Assembly (NCBI RefSeq): GCF_015711605.1 | Contig: NZ_JABTEZ010000002.1 | Span: 558,001-622,000, forward strand | Length of the DNA stretch: 64,000 nt | Source: Planomonospora sp. ID67723 | GTDB taxonomy: Bacteria > Actinomycetota > Actinomycetes > Streptosporangiales > Streptosporangiaceae | Direction of reading: 5' to 3' | Part shown: positions 15,599 to 24,257 of the stretch, piece after piece | Layout: the number at the start of each line of letters is the position of its first letter | Position numbering within the stretch: position 1 is the stretch's first letter | Translations under genes and position numbers: made by a program | Notes under the pieces: generated by a model | Database searches by the model: none | Told to the model about the DNA's origin: nothing | Seen by the model: only the letters and a program-made list of their open reading frames with translations

Positions 15599-16336
15599 GG
15601 TGGTCAGCCCGCCGTCCACCCTCAGCTCCTGCCCGGTGATGTAGGACGAGCGGGGCGACAGCAGGAACGCCGCCACGTCGGCCACGTCCTCGGGGGTGCC
15701 GAGCCTCCCGAGCGCCACCTGCGCACGGCACGCCTCCTGCGCCTCCGGCGTGTTGGAGATCGCCTCGAACATCTCGGTGACGATGTAGCCGGGGCTGATC
15801 GCGTTGACGCGGATGCCGCCGGGCGCCAGGTCGGCGGCCAGCGTGCGCACCAGGTTGATCACCGCGGCCTTGCTGGCGGCGTACACCGAGGTGAAGGCCA
15901 GCCCGCGATGGGCCAGCCAGGATCCGTTGACCACGACGGACCCGCCGCCGCCCATCAGCCGCACGGCCTGCTGGATGGTGAAGTAGACGCCCTTGAGATT
16001 GGTGGCGACGATGTCGTCGAAGGCCTCCTCGGTGACGTCGCCGCTGCGGGAGAAGCCGGCCACGCCCGCGTTGGCGAACACGCCGTCGAGCGTGCCGAAG
16101 TCCTGCTCGATCCGCGAGACCAGTGCGCCGACCTCACCGGGGCGCGACACGTCGGTGGGCACGGCGAGCACCCGCTCACCCGCGTCGAGCTCGCGCACCG
16201 CCTTGTCCAGGCGCTCGGAGCTGCGTCCCGCGAGCACGACCCGCGCGCCCTCGGAAAGGAGCCGCTGCGCGGTGGCCAGCCCCATGCCGCTGCCGCCGCC
16301 GGTGATGAGAACCGCTTTGTCGGAAAACTCGTTCAT
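15584..16336 (-). CDS. Classical short-chain dehydrogenase/reductase
   Basis: The 250-residue protein has T-G-G-G-S-G-M-G (NAD(P) loop), N-A-G-V-A-G, a catalytic Ser in V-N-G-S-W, and Y-A-A-S-K. The C-terminus I-T-G-Q-E-L-R-V-D-G-G is that of classical SDRs. It reduces or oxidises an unidentified ketone or alcohol; a keto-sugar or anthranilate-derived intermediate is possible. No clear ribosome site precedes ATG 16336, so start choice rests on homology to the family N-terminus. The divergent neighbour is the flavin hydroxylase at 16472. Its last codons fall inside a tandem repeat, so the C-terminus may have been altered by slippage. Confidence 0.88.
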   Translation of the reverse strand: MNEFSDKAVLITGGGSGMGLATAQRLLSEGARVVLAGRSSERLDKAVRELDAGERVLAVPTDVSRPGEVGALVSRIEQDFGTLDGVFANAGVAGFSRSGDVTEEAFDDIVATNLKGVYFTIQQAVRLMGGGGSVVVNGSWLAHRGLAFTSVYAASKAAVINLVRTLAADLAPGGIRVNAISPGYIVTEMFEAISNTPEAQEACRAQVALGRLGTPEDVADVAAFLLSPRSSYITGQELRVDGGLTTSVPL

Positions 16337-16397
16337 GGGGCCAGAATCACACGGCGCCCCCCGCGGAATTTCTGAGAAATTGCGCTGTCCCCGGGCC

Positions 16398-16414
16398 CGC
16401 ATTTCAGAAGATGA
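16398..16414 (+). promoter_or_regulatory. CGCA-N6-AAGATGA element upstream of the flavin hydroxylase
   Basis: The plus strand reads CGCA-TTTCAG-AAGATGA, 58 nt before ATG 16472. A poorer inverted partner (16368-16384, minus strand CGCA-ATTTCT-CAGAAAT) faces the SDR start at 16336. Confidence 0.5.
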
Positions 16415-16471
16415 TCCGTGTCGCCTTCGGTGTGACCCTGTGGTGAATCGTAAAGCGCAGGAGGCGATCCG

Positions 16472-17875
16472 ATGGGTGATGTGTCCAAGACCCGTGCGGT
16501 GGTGCTCGGCGGCAGTCTCGCGGGGCTATTCGCCGCCAGAGTGCTTTCCGACGCCTACGACGAGGTGGTCATCGTCGACCGCGACGAGCTGATCGGTGTG
16601 CAAGGCCCGCGGCGCGGATGCCCGCAGAGCCGGCACATCAACGGCCTGCTGGCCCGCGGCCAGCAGGTCATGGAGGAGCTGTACCCGGGGATCACCGAGG
16701 GACTGTTCGCCGACGGCGTGCCGACCGGCGACCTGGCCGGCGACGTGCGCTGGTATTTCAACGGCAAGCCGCTCCAGCGCCGGCACGCTGGCCTGGTGTG
16801 CGTGGCGGCCAGCCGCCCCAAGCTGGAGCACCACATCAGGGAGCGGACCAGAGTGCTGCCCGGCGTGGTCTTCGCCGAACGCCACGACATCCTCGGCCTG
16901 GAGTTCGCTCCCGACGGCAGCCGGGTCACCGGCGCCAAGGTGCAGCCGCTCGACGGCGAGGGTGAGCCGCAGGTGCTCTCCGCCGACCTGGTGGTCGACG
17001 CCACCGGGCGCGGCTCCCGCACGCCGATCTGGCTCGAGGCCCAGGGCTACCCCCGGGTCGAGGAGGAGCGCACGAAGATCGGCCTCGGGTACGTCACGCA
17101 GCACTACCGCCTGAAGGAGGACCCGTACCACGGCGACCTGTCGATCAACCCGGTCGCCAACAAGGACCTCCCGCGAGGCGCCATCTTCACCAAGACCGAC
17201 GGCGACCGCGTCGAGCTGACCACGTACGGCATCCTCGGCGACCACCCGCCCACCGACCAGGAGGGCCTGTACGCGTGGCTGAAGACGCTGTCCGTGCCCG
17301 ACATCTATGACGCCGTGCAGAACGCCGAGCCGCTGGACGAGCCCGTCGCCTTCCGGTTCCCGACGACGCTGCGGCGCCGCTACGAGAAGATGACGCGCTT
17401 CCCCGACGGCCTGCTGGTCACGGGCGACGCGGTGTGCTGCTTCAACCCCGTCTACGCGCAGGGCATGACCGTGGCCGCGCTGTCCGCCCTGGTCATCCGC
17501 CAGCACCTGCACACCGGTGCGCTGCCCGACCCCCTGCAGTACTTCGACGACCTGGCGAAGAACGCCATCAACCAGCCGTGGGAGATGACGCACACGGTCG
17601 ACATGGGCTTCCCCGGCGTGGAGGGCGAGCGCGGCCCCGCCGTCCGGGCGGCCGGGGCGTTCCTCGGCCTCGTGCAGCAGGCGGCCACCAAGGACCCCGT
17701 CGTGGCGGGGGCCTACATGCGCGGTGCGGGCCTCATCGACGGGCCCGAGGAGCTCATGAAGCCGCCGATGCTGGCCCGCATCCTGTGGAACGCACTGCCC
17801 TGGGTCGGCACGCCCGCACAGTCCAAGCACCAGCCGGCCCAGAACCGGACCCTGGCGAGGAGCGCGAAGCCGTGA
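16472..17875 (+). CDS. FAD-dependent monooxygenase (aromatic/polyprenyl hydroxylase fold)
   Basis: The 467-residue protein has an N-terminal Rossmann motif V-L-G-G-S-L-A-G-L-F-A-A (a G-x-G-x-x-G variant), a mid-protein V-V-D-A-T-G-R-G-S-R-T, and the second FAD motif L-V-T-G-D-A-V-C-C-F-N-P. This is the group A flavoprotein-hydroxylase layout. It could hydroxylate the anthranilate or kynurenine ring or another part of the scaffold; the sequence does not say which. AGGAGG lies 8 nt before the ATG. Its TGA overlaps the GTG of the condensation enzyme, so the pair are translated together, suggesting consecutive or linked steps. Confidence 0.85.
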   Translation: MGDVSKTRAVVLGGSLAGLFAARVLSDAYDEVVIVDRDELIGVQGPRRGCPQSRHINGLLARGQQVMEELYPGITEGLFADGVPTGDLAGDVRWYFNGKPLQRRHAGLVCVAASRPKLEHHIRERTRVLPGVVFAERHDILGLEFAPDGSRVTGAKVQPLDGEGEPQVLSADLVVDATGRGSRTPIWLEAQGYPRVEEERTKIGLGYVTQHYRLKEDPYHGDLSINPVANKDLPRGAIFTKTDGDRVELTTYGILGDHPPTDQEGLYAWLKTLSVPDIYDAVQNAEPLDEPVAFRFPTTLRRRYEKMTRFPDGLLVTGDAVCCFNPVYAQGMTVAALSALVIRQHLHTGALPDPLQYFDDLAKNAINQPWEMTHTVDMGFPGVEGERGPAVRAAGAFLGLVQQAATKDPVVAGAYMRGAGLIDGPEELMKPPMLARILWNALPWVGTPAQSKHQPAQNRTLARSAKP

Positions 17876-19206
17876 GCGTCACCGGGTTGCTTCCGCTCTC
17901 CTGGAACCAGGGGTTCCTGCGCGCCTGGGACCAGGGCGACGAGACCGGCCCCTTCGGCCCCCGTTACATCATCATCTGCGGCTACCGGCTGACCGGGCCC
18001 GTCGACCCGGCGGTGCTGCAGGAGACGCTGGACGAGGTCGTGGTGCGGCACGAGGCGCTGCGCACCGAGATCGTCCGCGACGGCGACGGCCACCAGGTCG
18101 TCCATCCGCCGTGCCGGGTCCGGCTCACCGTGCGGGACCTGCCCGGCGACGACCGGGACAGGCGCGCGGAGGAGCTGCTCAACGACGCCGAGGCGGAGCC
18201 GTTCCCGATCAAGGAGCTGCCGCTGATCCGCGCGGTGCTCGGCCGCTTCGACGACGAGGACGCGGTGCTGGGCCTGGTCGCCCACCACACCGCCGTCGAC
18301 GAGTGGTCGATCCGGCTGATCATGCGGGACGTGGCGCACGGGTACGCCGTGCGCACGGGCCACCGGCCGCCGCCGCTCCCGCCGGTGCCGCAGTACCGCG
18401 ACTACGTGGACTGGGAGCGTACGGGCGCCGGCGGGGACGACAACGAGCGGGCGCTGGCGTACTGGCGTGACAAGCTGGCGGGCGCTCAGGTCCTGGGCAC
18501 CGGGACCGACCACCTGCGCTCCGCCGGCCTGACCAAGACCACGGCCTGGCGGCGCTTCAGCCTGCCCGGCACGCTGACCGGGGCCGTCAGGGACATCGTG
18601 AAGGAGACACGCAGCTCGCCGTTCATGGTGCTGCTCGCCGCCTACGCGGTCTACCTGAGCCGGCGCGAGGGCACCACCGACGTCGTCGTGCCGAGCTTCT
18701 CCTCGGGCCGCGGGCCCGCCCGCTTCCACGAGACCGTCGGGTCGTTCTTCAACTACCTGCCGTTCCGGGTGAACCTGGAGGGTTGCCGCACCTTCCGGGA
18801 CGTCATCACCCGCACCCGGCTGACCTGCGTCGAGGCCTACGCCAACGACCTGCCGTTCGGGCAGATCCTCGGCGTGGCGCCGGAGCTGATGACACCCGTG
18901 ACCCGGGACGACTGCGCCGTGGTCGCCTTCCAGGTCTTCAGGTCGCCGCTCGGCGGCGAGCAGGGGAGCGCGGGCGCGCTGCAGTACTCGGTGATCCGCC
19001 GCAGGCGGGTGTCGCAGTGGGACGGCGGTGACGTGCCGGACGGCGCCATGTGGCACCTGGAGATCGACTCCGTCGGCGAGATCGTGGGGTCGTTCGCTTT
19101 CAACACCAACCTGTACGGCGAGCAGACGGCCGACAGGATGATCGAGGAGTTCGGCGACCTGCTCAAGCGGCTGACCGCCGACCTCAACGCGCCGCTGGAG
19201 TTCTGA
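17872..19206 (+). CDS. Free-standing NRPS-type condensation enzyme
   Basis: The 444-residue protein is a single condensation domain. The catalytic motif is intact as H-H-T-A-V-D at residues 138-143, followed by late motifs S-S-G-R-G-P-A-R and V-G-S-F-F-N-Y-L-P-F-R. Adenylation, carrier and thioesterase domains are absent. Stand-alone condensation proteins such as SgcC5 of the C-1027 pathway join a carrier-bound acid to an alcohol or amine of a core scaffold. Here the carrier at 30.3 kb and the ligase at 22.8 kb could supply an activated anthranilate-type acyl group. That assignment is inference. Confidence 0.88.
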   Translation: MSVTGLLPLSWNQGFLRAWDQGDETGPFGPRYIIICGYRLTGPVDPAVLQETLDEVVVRHEALRTEIVRDGDGHQVVHPPCRVRLTVRDLPGDDRDRRAEELLNDAEAEPFPIKELPLIRAVLGRFDDEDAVLGLVAHHTAVDEWSIRLIMRDVAHGYAVRTGHRPPPLPPVPQYRDYVDWERTGAGGDDNERALAYWRDKLAGAQVLGTGTDHLRSAGLTKTTAWRRFSLPGTLTGAVRDIVKETRSSPFMVLLAAYAVYLSRREGTTDVVVPSFSSGRGPARFHETVGSFFNYLPFRVNLEGCRTFRDVITRTRLTCVEAYANDLPFGQILGVAPELMTPVTRDDCAVVAFQVFRSPLGGEQGSAGALQYSVIRRRRVSQWDGGDVPDGAMWHLEIDSVGEIVGSFAFNTNLYGEQTADRMIEEFGDLLKRLTADLNAPLEF

Positions 19207-19210
19207 ACCC

Positions 19211-19243
19211 GCCACCCCCGGGCGGCCCGGCCGCCCGGGGGTG
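19211..19243 (+). terminator. Terminator after the condensation gene
   Basis: A GC-rich inverted repeat of about 15 bp starts 5 nt after the stop at 19206, with a very short loop. Confidence 0.65.
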
Positions 19244-19287
19244 AGGCGGTTCCCGCCTGGGGCGGTGAAGGAGGCGCGCAGCTCCGC

Positions 19288-19390
19288 CGACGGGTCCAGG
19301 ACGCCGCCCGGCAGCGCACCCACCGGCATCCCGCCATAGGCGACCAGGCGGTGCGCGCCGGCGATCCTGCCGGGCAGACGGTCTGGCGTG
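19288..19390 (-). pseudogene. Short MFS-transporter relic
   Basis: A minus-strand frame reads L-P-G-R-I-A-G-A-H-R-L-V-A-Y-G-G-M-P-V-G-A-L-P-G-G-V-L in two stretches. It resembles the L-x-G-R-V-x-A-x-x-R-x-x-x-W-G-x-x-P-L-G-A-L-L-G-G segment of DHA3-type MFS proteins; compare L-L-G-R-L-N-S-A-Y-R-L-L-A-W-G in the intact gene at 58.3 kb. Nothing alignable flanks it. The rest of the 19.24-19.59 kb gap holds no gene I can support. Confidence 0.5.
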
Positions 19391-19591
19391 CCGACGCGGC
19401 CGCCGCACGCTCGTCTCACCGGGCACGTCGCGCCGCACCTGGTGGTCACCCCGTCTGTTCCGCAGGCTGACCAGGAAGGACAGCGCGTCGCCGGGGGACG
19501 GCGGCGCGCTGGAGCCGGTGAACGTCAGGCCGCTCGGCGGCGGGCCGGTGGAGGACTCGGCCGTGGTGCGCGAGGCCGCCGGTCACACAGC

Positions 19592-19631
19592 GCAGGTCCT
19601 CCCCCCGCCGCCGGGCGGGGGGAGGACCTGC
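19592..19631. terminator. Terminator after the alpha/beta hydrolase
   Basis: A perfect 18-bp stem (19592-19609 with 19614-19631) with a 4-nt loop lies 14 nt beyond the minus-strand stop at 19645. Confidence 0.85.
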
Positions 19632-19644
19632 ACATCAGCCCGGA

Positions 19645-20430
19645 TCAGCCGCGGAAGAAGGCGGCCAGGGGCGGCGCCAGCGCCTCGGGGGCGATGTCGT
19701 GGCCGTGGCCCTCCAGCACGGTGAACTGCGCGCTGGGCACCGCCTGCGCCACCGCCTGGCCCGCCGACTGCATCCAGGCGCCGCTGTTGCCGCCGGCCAG
19801 GGCCAGCGTCGGCACCTTGATCTTCTCCAGTTCATCGACCGGGAGCCGGTTCCCCGGGCCGCACACCGCCGCCTCGTACACCAGCGTGTGGGCCACCGAC
19901 GTCATCCCGTCCCAGTAGGGGGACTCGCGCATCTGGCCGACCATCTCGGCGGGCACCTCGGCCGCCTCGACCATGAACCGCTCGACGACCTCGCCCCGCT
20001 TGCCCTCGGCCACCAGCGTGGCCAGTTGCTCGCGGAAGTCGTCCGGGATCGGCGCCCGGCTGTCGTCGACGATGAACGGCGGCTCGTACACCGCCAGTTT
20101 GGTGACCGGCAGCCCCGCCGCGGCCGCCCGCAGCGCCAGCGCCCCGCCCGACGACCCCCCGAACACCGCCGCCGAGCCGCCGGCCGCCTCGATCACCGCA
20201 GCCAGGTCCTCGATCTCGCGCTCCACCTCGTACGACTCGTTGTCGGCGCTGCCGCCGCGGCCGCGCCGGTCGTAGTTGTAGACCGTGAACTCCCCCGAGA
20301 GCTCGGCCGCGAGCCCCGCCCAGATCGGGTGCGTCCTGTCGCTGAACCCGCCCTGGACGAGCACTACCGCCGGACCAGAACCTGTCCGGTCGTAGGCAAT
20401 GGTGGTGCCGTCCGCCGACTTCACATCCAT
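19645..20430 (-). CDS. Alpha/beta hydrolase
   Basis: The 261-residue protein has the hydrolase fold: an oxyanion region V-L-V-Q-G-G-F, nucleophile elbow G-G-S-S-G-G (Ser near residue 95), an acid on V-P-T-L-A-L-A-G-G-N, and the catalytic His in G-H-G-H-D-I-A-P. The tetrapeptide before the nucleophile and the small lid match small-ester or lactone hydrolases of actinomycetes. The role in the pathway is unknown; it could be an editing or deacylating enzyme. It is divergent from the Eis-like acetyltransferase, separated by a weak pair of the cluster's regulatory elements. Confidence 0.85.
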   Translation of the reverse strand: MDVKSADGTTIAYDRTGSGPAVVLVQGGFSDRTHPIWAGLAAELSGEFTVYNYDRRGRGGSADNESYEVEREIEDLAAVIEAAGGSAAVFGGSSGGALALRAAAAGLPVTKLAVYEPPFIVDDSRAPIPDDFREQLATLVAEGKRGEVVERFMVEAAEVPAEMVGQMRESPYWDGMTSVAHTLVYEAAVCGPGNRLPVDELEKIKVPTLALAGGNSGAWMQSAGQAVAQAVPSAQFTVLEGHGHDIAPEALAPPLAAFFRG

Positions 20431-20521
20431 GGAGATTTCTCCGCTCTTGAGTCGATTGAACGCTGCCCGAATCGGCTGCCGGGCATAAGTCTTCCCAAGA
20501 TGCCCCAGAAGCCGTCACCGG

Positions 20522-20574
20522 TCTTCTCCGAAAGTGCTTTCCGGGTGGTGCGTGTTTCGCAATTCAGGAGGTGA
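20522..20574. promoter_or_regulatory. Weak inverted pair of the cluster element, divergent promoter 3
   Basis: Site 20558-20574 reads CGCA-ATTCAG-GAGGTGA toward the acetyltransferase (20634). Site 20522-20538 reads, on the minus strand, AGCA-CTTTCG-GAGAAGA toward the hydrolase. Both deviate from the consensus but keep its spacing and orientation. Confidence 0.4.
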
Positions 20575-20633
20575 ATCACCGGGTGCGGCCACGCGACCAT
20601 ACGAAAGGCATCGAGAATCCGGAGGCTTTGGTC

Positions 20634-21872
20634 ATGACTGTGCCCGCCCAGAACGACGACGTGACGATTGAGGTGCCCACTCCCGAGGATTGGGAGTCCA
20701 TCTACGCGATGTTCTCCTCGGGCATCAACATCGACGGCGACCCGCAGAGCCTGGAAGCGGAGCGCCCGCTCTTCGAGCCCGGCCGTTCGCTGGTCGTGCG
20801 CGCCGGCGGCCGTGTCGTCGGCACCCTCGGCGCGAACACCCGCCAGATCGCCGTCCCGGGCGCTGTGGTGCCCGCCGCGCACGGCTGCCGGGGCGCGGTG
20901 TCGGCCACCATGCGACGCCAGGGCATCCTGACGCGCCTGATGCGCAAGCACTTCGAGGACGCGCGGGCGCTCGGCGAACCCATCACGCTCTGCTGGGCCA
21001 GCGAGGGCCGCATCTACCACCGCTTCGGTTACGGCCTGTCGGTGCGCAGGGTCGGCCTCAACGTCAACGCCCGCGAGGTCACCGTTCCCAAGGGCGAGGA
21101 GCCGGGCAGGATCGTCGAGGGCACGGTCGCCGACCTGCGCGACGCGCTGGTCAAGGTCTACGACCAGGTCTACGCCGAGCGCCCCGGCTGGTCGGAGCGC
21201 ACCGCCGCGCACTGGGACTACCGGCTGGCCGACACGATGGCGATGCGCCAGGGCGCCTCCGCGCTGCGCGTCGCGGTCCACGAGGGCGACGACGGCATCG
21301 ACGGCTACGCGTTGTGGCGGGTCAGGAGCAACTGGAACGCCAACGGTCCCCTCGGCGATGTCGTCGTGGTGGAGCAGGTCTCGACCACGCCCGAGGCGTA
21401 CCGGGCGCTGTGGCGGTTCCTGCTGTCCGTCGACCTCACGCGGTCGGCCTCGACCTGGGCGGTCGGCGTCGACGAGCCCCTGTACTACTGGGTCGGCGAG
21501 CCGCGCCAGCTCGACGCGCACCTGTGCGACGCGCTGTGGATCCGCGTCGTGGACGTCCCCAAGGCGCTGGCCGCCCGGCGGTACGCGGCGCCGGTCGACG
21601 TGGTGATCCAGGTCACCGACGAGTTCCTGCCGGAGAACTCGGGCACCTGGCGGCTGACCGGCTCGCCGGAGGGCGCCACCTGCACGCCCACCTCGGAGCC
21701 GCCCGACCTGTGGCTGGACGTCCGCGCGCTGGGCGCGGTCTACATGGGCGGCACCTCGCTGTCGGCGCTGGTCGACGCGGGCCTGGTCAAGGAGGTGCGG
21801 CACGGGACGCTCCCGGCGGCCTCGACGGCGTTCCGGTGGCACACGTCGCCGTACGCCTTCGAGCTCTTCTAA
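20634..21872 (+). CDS. Eis-like GNAT N-acetyltransferase
   Basis: The 412-residue protein has the three-part Eis layout: an N-terminal GNAT domain with a V-S-A-T-M-R-R-Q-G-I-L-T-R-L-M acetyl-CoA loop, a second GNAT-like domain, and a C-terminal SCP2-type domain ending in a free carboxylate (F-E-L-F). Eis enzymes acetylate amines of aminoglycosides and other substrates. In a biosynthetic cluster such a protein may acetylate an amino sugar for self-protection or modify the product. GGAGG lies upstream of ATG 20634. It is 22 nt from the arylformamidase-like gene, so the two form an operon. Confidence 0.85.
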   Translation: MTVPAQNDDVTIEVPTPEDWESIYAMFSSGINIDGDPQSLEAERPLFEPGRSLVVRAGGRVVGTLGANTRQIAVPGAVVPAAHGCRGAVSATMRRQGILTRLMRKHFEDARALGEPITLCWASEGRIYHRFGYGLSVRRVGLNVNAREVTVPKGEEPGRIVEGTVADLRDALVKVYDQVYAERPGWSERTAAHWDYRLADTMAMRQGASALRVAVHEGDDGIDGYALWRVRSNWNANGPLGDVVVVEQVSTTPEAYRALWRFLLSVDLTRSASTWAVGVDEPLYYWVGEPRQLDAHLCDALWIRVVDVPKALAARRYAAPVDVVIQVTDEFLPENSGTWRLTGSPEGATCTPTSEPPDLWLDVRALGAVYMGGTSLSALVDAGLVKEVRHGTLPAASTAFRWHTSPYAFELF

Positions 21873-21894
21873 GCACCCGCTTCCCGTACCGTCC

Positions 21895-22629
21895 ATGCCG
21901 TACGCCGAGCTGTTGTCACGCCGCGTCAGAACACCCGACCGGGTGATCCGCTACGGACCCCACCCCGAACAGGTCGTCGACGTCCTCGCGGGTGGGGGGC
22001 GCGGGGTCGTCATCCTCGTGCACGGGGGGTTCTGGCGTGCCGAGTACGACCGCCTGCACACGCGGCCCATGGCCGACGCGCTCGCGGCCGACGGCTACAC
22101 GGTGTGCTCGGTCGAGTACCGCCGCATCGGGCACGAGGGCGGCGGCTATCCCGGCACGTTCGACGACGTCGCCGCCGCCGTCGCCACGATCCTTGCCGAG
22201 GTGCCCGTCCGCGGCCCCGTCGTCCTGACCGGCCATTCGGCGGGTGGGCACCTCGCGCTCTGGCACGGCTGCGCGGGCGGGCGGATCAGCGGCGTCGTGG
22301 CCCTGGCCGCCCTGTCGGACGTGGGCCGGACGGTGGCCGACGGCCTCGGCGGGGGAGCGGGCGCCGCGCTGCTCGGCGGTCGCACCGGCCTGCTGCCCCT
22401 CGTCGACACCATGAGCCTGCCCTGGCGGAACGAGGGCAGGCTCGTCCTCGTGCACGGCGCCAAGGACCGCGTCGTGCCCGTCGAGATGAGCCGCGACTAC
22501 GCCGCACGCAATCCCGCCGCCAGGCTCGTCGAGCTGCCTGATGTCGGCCACTTCAAGCTCATCGATCCGCTGTCGCGCGCCTGGCCCGCCGTGCGCGCCG
22601 CCATCGACGGGGACGTCGTCCGCGCGTAG
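21895..22629 (+). CDS. Arylformamidase-like alpha/beta hydrolase (kynurenine formamidase)
   Basis: The 244-residue protein carries H-G-G-F-W near residue 42, the H-G-G-x-W oxyanion motif of the kynurenine formamidase branch of the esterase family. It also has nucleophile G-H-S-A-G-G-H, an Asp in H-G-A-K-D-R-V-V-P, and a catalytic His in V-G-H-F-K-L. The expected reaction is N-formylkynurenine to kynurenine plus formate. The case rests on both the motif and the location: tryptophan 2,3-dioxygenase and kynureninase lie in the next operon, and no other formamidase candidate is present. A generic carboxylesterase is the alternative. Confidence 0.75.
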   Translation: MPYAELLSRRVRTPDRVIRYGPHPEQVVDVLAGGGRGVVILVHGGFWRAEYDRLHTRPMADALAADGYTVCSVEYRRIGHEGGGYPGTFDDVAAAVATILAEVPVRGPVVLTGHSAGGHLALWHGCAGGRISGVVALAALSDVGRTVADGLGGGAGAALLGGRTGLLPLVDTMSLPWRNEGRLVLVHGAKDRVVPVEMSRDYAARNPAARLVELPDVGHFKLIDPLSRAWPAVRAAIDGDVVRA

Positions 22630-22641
22630 ACCCTCCCACGC

Positions 22642-22658
22642 CGCATTTGGCAAGAAAT
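22642..22658 (+). promoter_or_regulatory. Degenerate cluster element upstream of the ligase operon
   Basis: It reads CGCA-TTTGGC-AAGAAAT, 97 nt before ATG 22755. CGCA and spacing are kept, but the right half is poor. Confidence 0.3.
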
Positions 22659-22754
22659 TGGCACAAACCTGTCATCGGGCCCCATCTTGCTGCCCGCTCC
22701 ACGCCTCGCTTCGCCACGGACCGCCAGGCACCGTGAGAGAAGAAGGAGGCACCC

Positions 22755-24257
22755 ATGAATTCCCTGAACATCGCGGAGCGGTTCCTCGAAAGGAACGACG
22801 GTGACAGGACCGCGCTCATCACCCCATCGGGCCGGCTCAGCTACGCGGACCTGCGATCGCTGGCCGCCAGGACCGGCAACGCGCTGCGCGCCCTGGGGGT
22901 TCGCCGCGGCGACCGCGTCCTGATCTGCCTCAGCGACGGTCCCGAGTTCGTCGCCACGTGGTACGGCGCGCAGCTCATCGGCGCGGTCACCGCCGAGGTC
23001 TACACCTATCTCCAGGCCAAGGACTACCGCTACTTCCTCGACTACGCCCAGCCCCGCGTGGTCGTCACGGACACCGCCGCGCTCGACGGGCTGCGCGCGG
23101 CGGGGGCGCGCGACCTCCTGGTGGCCGGCGTGCCGGAGCACCGGCTCCTGCCCGGCGAGCGGCACTTCGGCTCGACGGTCGGCGCCCAGAGCGACGCGCT
23201 GGACCCGGTCCCCGTCGAGGCCGGCGACGTGGCGCTGTGGAAGTTCACCACGGGCCGCTCGGGCGCGCCGCGCGCCTGCGTGCTGCCCGCCAGGAGCCCG
23301 CACGCGAGCTTCGAGGCGTACGCCAGGGGCGTGCTCGGCCTCAGCCGGGACGACGTGGTGCTGCCGGTGCCGAAGCTGTTCTTCGGCTACGCGCGTGACC
23401 TGACGGCGCTGTTCCCGTTCGGCGTGGGCGCGGCGGGGATCGTCTTCCCCGAGCGGAGCACGCCGGAGCGCATCTTCGAGCTGATCGCCGAGCACCGGCC
23501 CACGATCCTGGTCAACGTGCCCACCATGATGAGCGCCATGCTCGCCCACCCCGACGCCGCCCGCCAGGACCTCAGCAGCCTGCGCGTGTGCGTCTCGGCC
23601 GGCGAGGCGCTGCCCGCCGAGCTGCACCGCAGGTGGCTGGACACCTTCGGCGTCGAGGTGGCCGACGGGCTGGGCTCCTCCGAGGCGTACCACATCTTCC
23701 TGTCCAACCGCCCGGGCCGCAGCCGGGCCGGCAGCCTCGGCACCGCGGTGCCCGGCTACCGCCTGCGCGTCGTGGACGAGCGCGGCGGGCCGGTGCCGGA
23801 CGGCGAGGTGGGCCGCCTGGAGATCACCGGCGAGACCGCGGCGCTGGAGTACTGGCAGGACCCGGTCAAGTCGGCCGCCACCTTCGTGGCCCCGAACACC
23901 GTGCGCTCGGGCGACCTGGTGAGCAGGGACGCCGACGGTTTCTTCCACTATCACGGCCGCGTTGACGACCTGCTGAAGGTGGGGGGAGTGTGGGTGGCGC
24001 CCACCGAGATCGAGAACTGCCTGCTCGGCCACCGGGCGGTGGCCGACTGCGCGGTGGTGGCCTACCGGGCGGACGGGCTGGTCCTGCCGCGCGCGTACGT
24101 GGTGGCGGCGGCGCCCTTGACGGCGCAGGAGGTGAAGGACTACGTGCGCGCGCGATTGGCGCCGCACAAGTATCCCAGGGATGTGATGTTCGTGGACGCG
24201 CTGCCGCAGACGGCTTCCGGCAAGGTGGACAGGCGAGCCCTGGAGGCGGTGGCATGA
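22755..24257 (+). CDS. Aryl-acid AMP ligase (benzoate/anthranilate-CoA ligase type)
   Basis: The 500-residue ANL-superfamily protein resembles benzoate-CoA ligases in length and in its N-terminus (N-I-A-E-R-F-L-E-R-N). Core motifs present are D-G-L-G-S-S-E (A5), S-G-D-L (A7), H-G-R-V-D-D-L-L-K (A8) and the A10 Lys in T-A-S-G-K-V-D-R. The A3 P-loop is unusual: T-T-G-R-S-G-A-P-R-A-C in place of the common S-G-[ST]-T-G-x-P-K-G, so its Lys is lost. The expected product is an anthraniloyl-AMP passed to CoA or to the carrier protein at 30.3 kb. GGAGG precedes the start, and its stop overlaps the dioxygenase ATG. Confidence 0.85.
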   Translation: MNSLNIAERFLERNDGDRTALITPSGRLSYADLRSLAARTGNALRALGVRRGDRVLICLSDGPEFVATWYGAQLIGAVTAEVYTYLQAKDYRYFLDYAQPRVVVTDTAALDGLRAAGARDLLVAGVPEHRLLPGERHFGSTVGAQSDALDPVPVEAGDVALWKFTTGRSGAPRACVLPARSPHASFEAYARGVLGLSRDDVVLPVPKLFFGYARDLTALFPFGVGAAGIVFPERSTPERIFELIAEHRPTILVNVPTMMSAMLAHPDAARQDLSSLRVCVSAGEALPAELHRRWLDTFGVEVADGLGSSEAYHIFLSNRPGRSRAGSLGTAVPGYRLRVVDERGGPVPDGEVGRLEITGETAALEYWQDPVKSAATFVAPNTVRSGDLVSRDADGFFHYHGRVDDLLKVGGVWVAPTEIENCLLGHRAVADCAVVAYRADGLVLPRAYVVAAAPLTAQEVKDYVRARLAPHKYPRDVMFVDALPQTASGKVDRRALEAVA

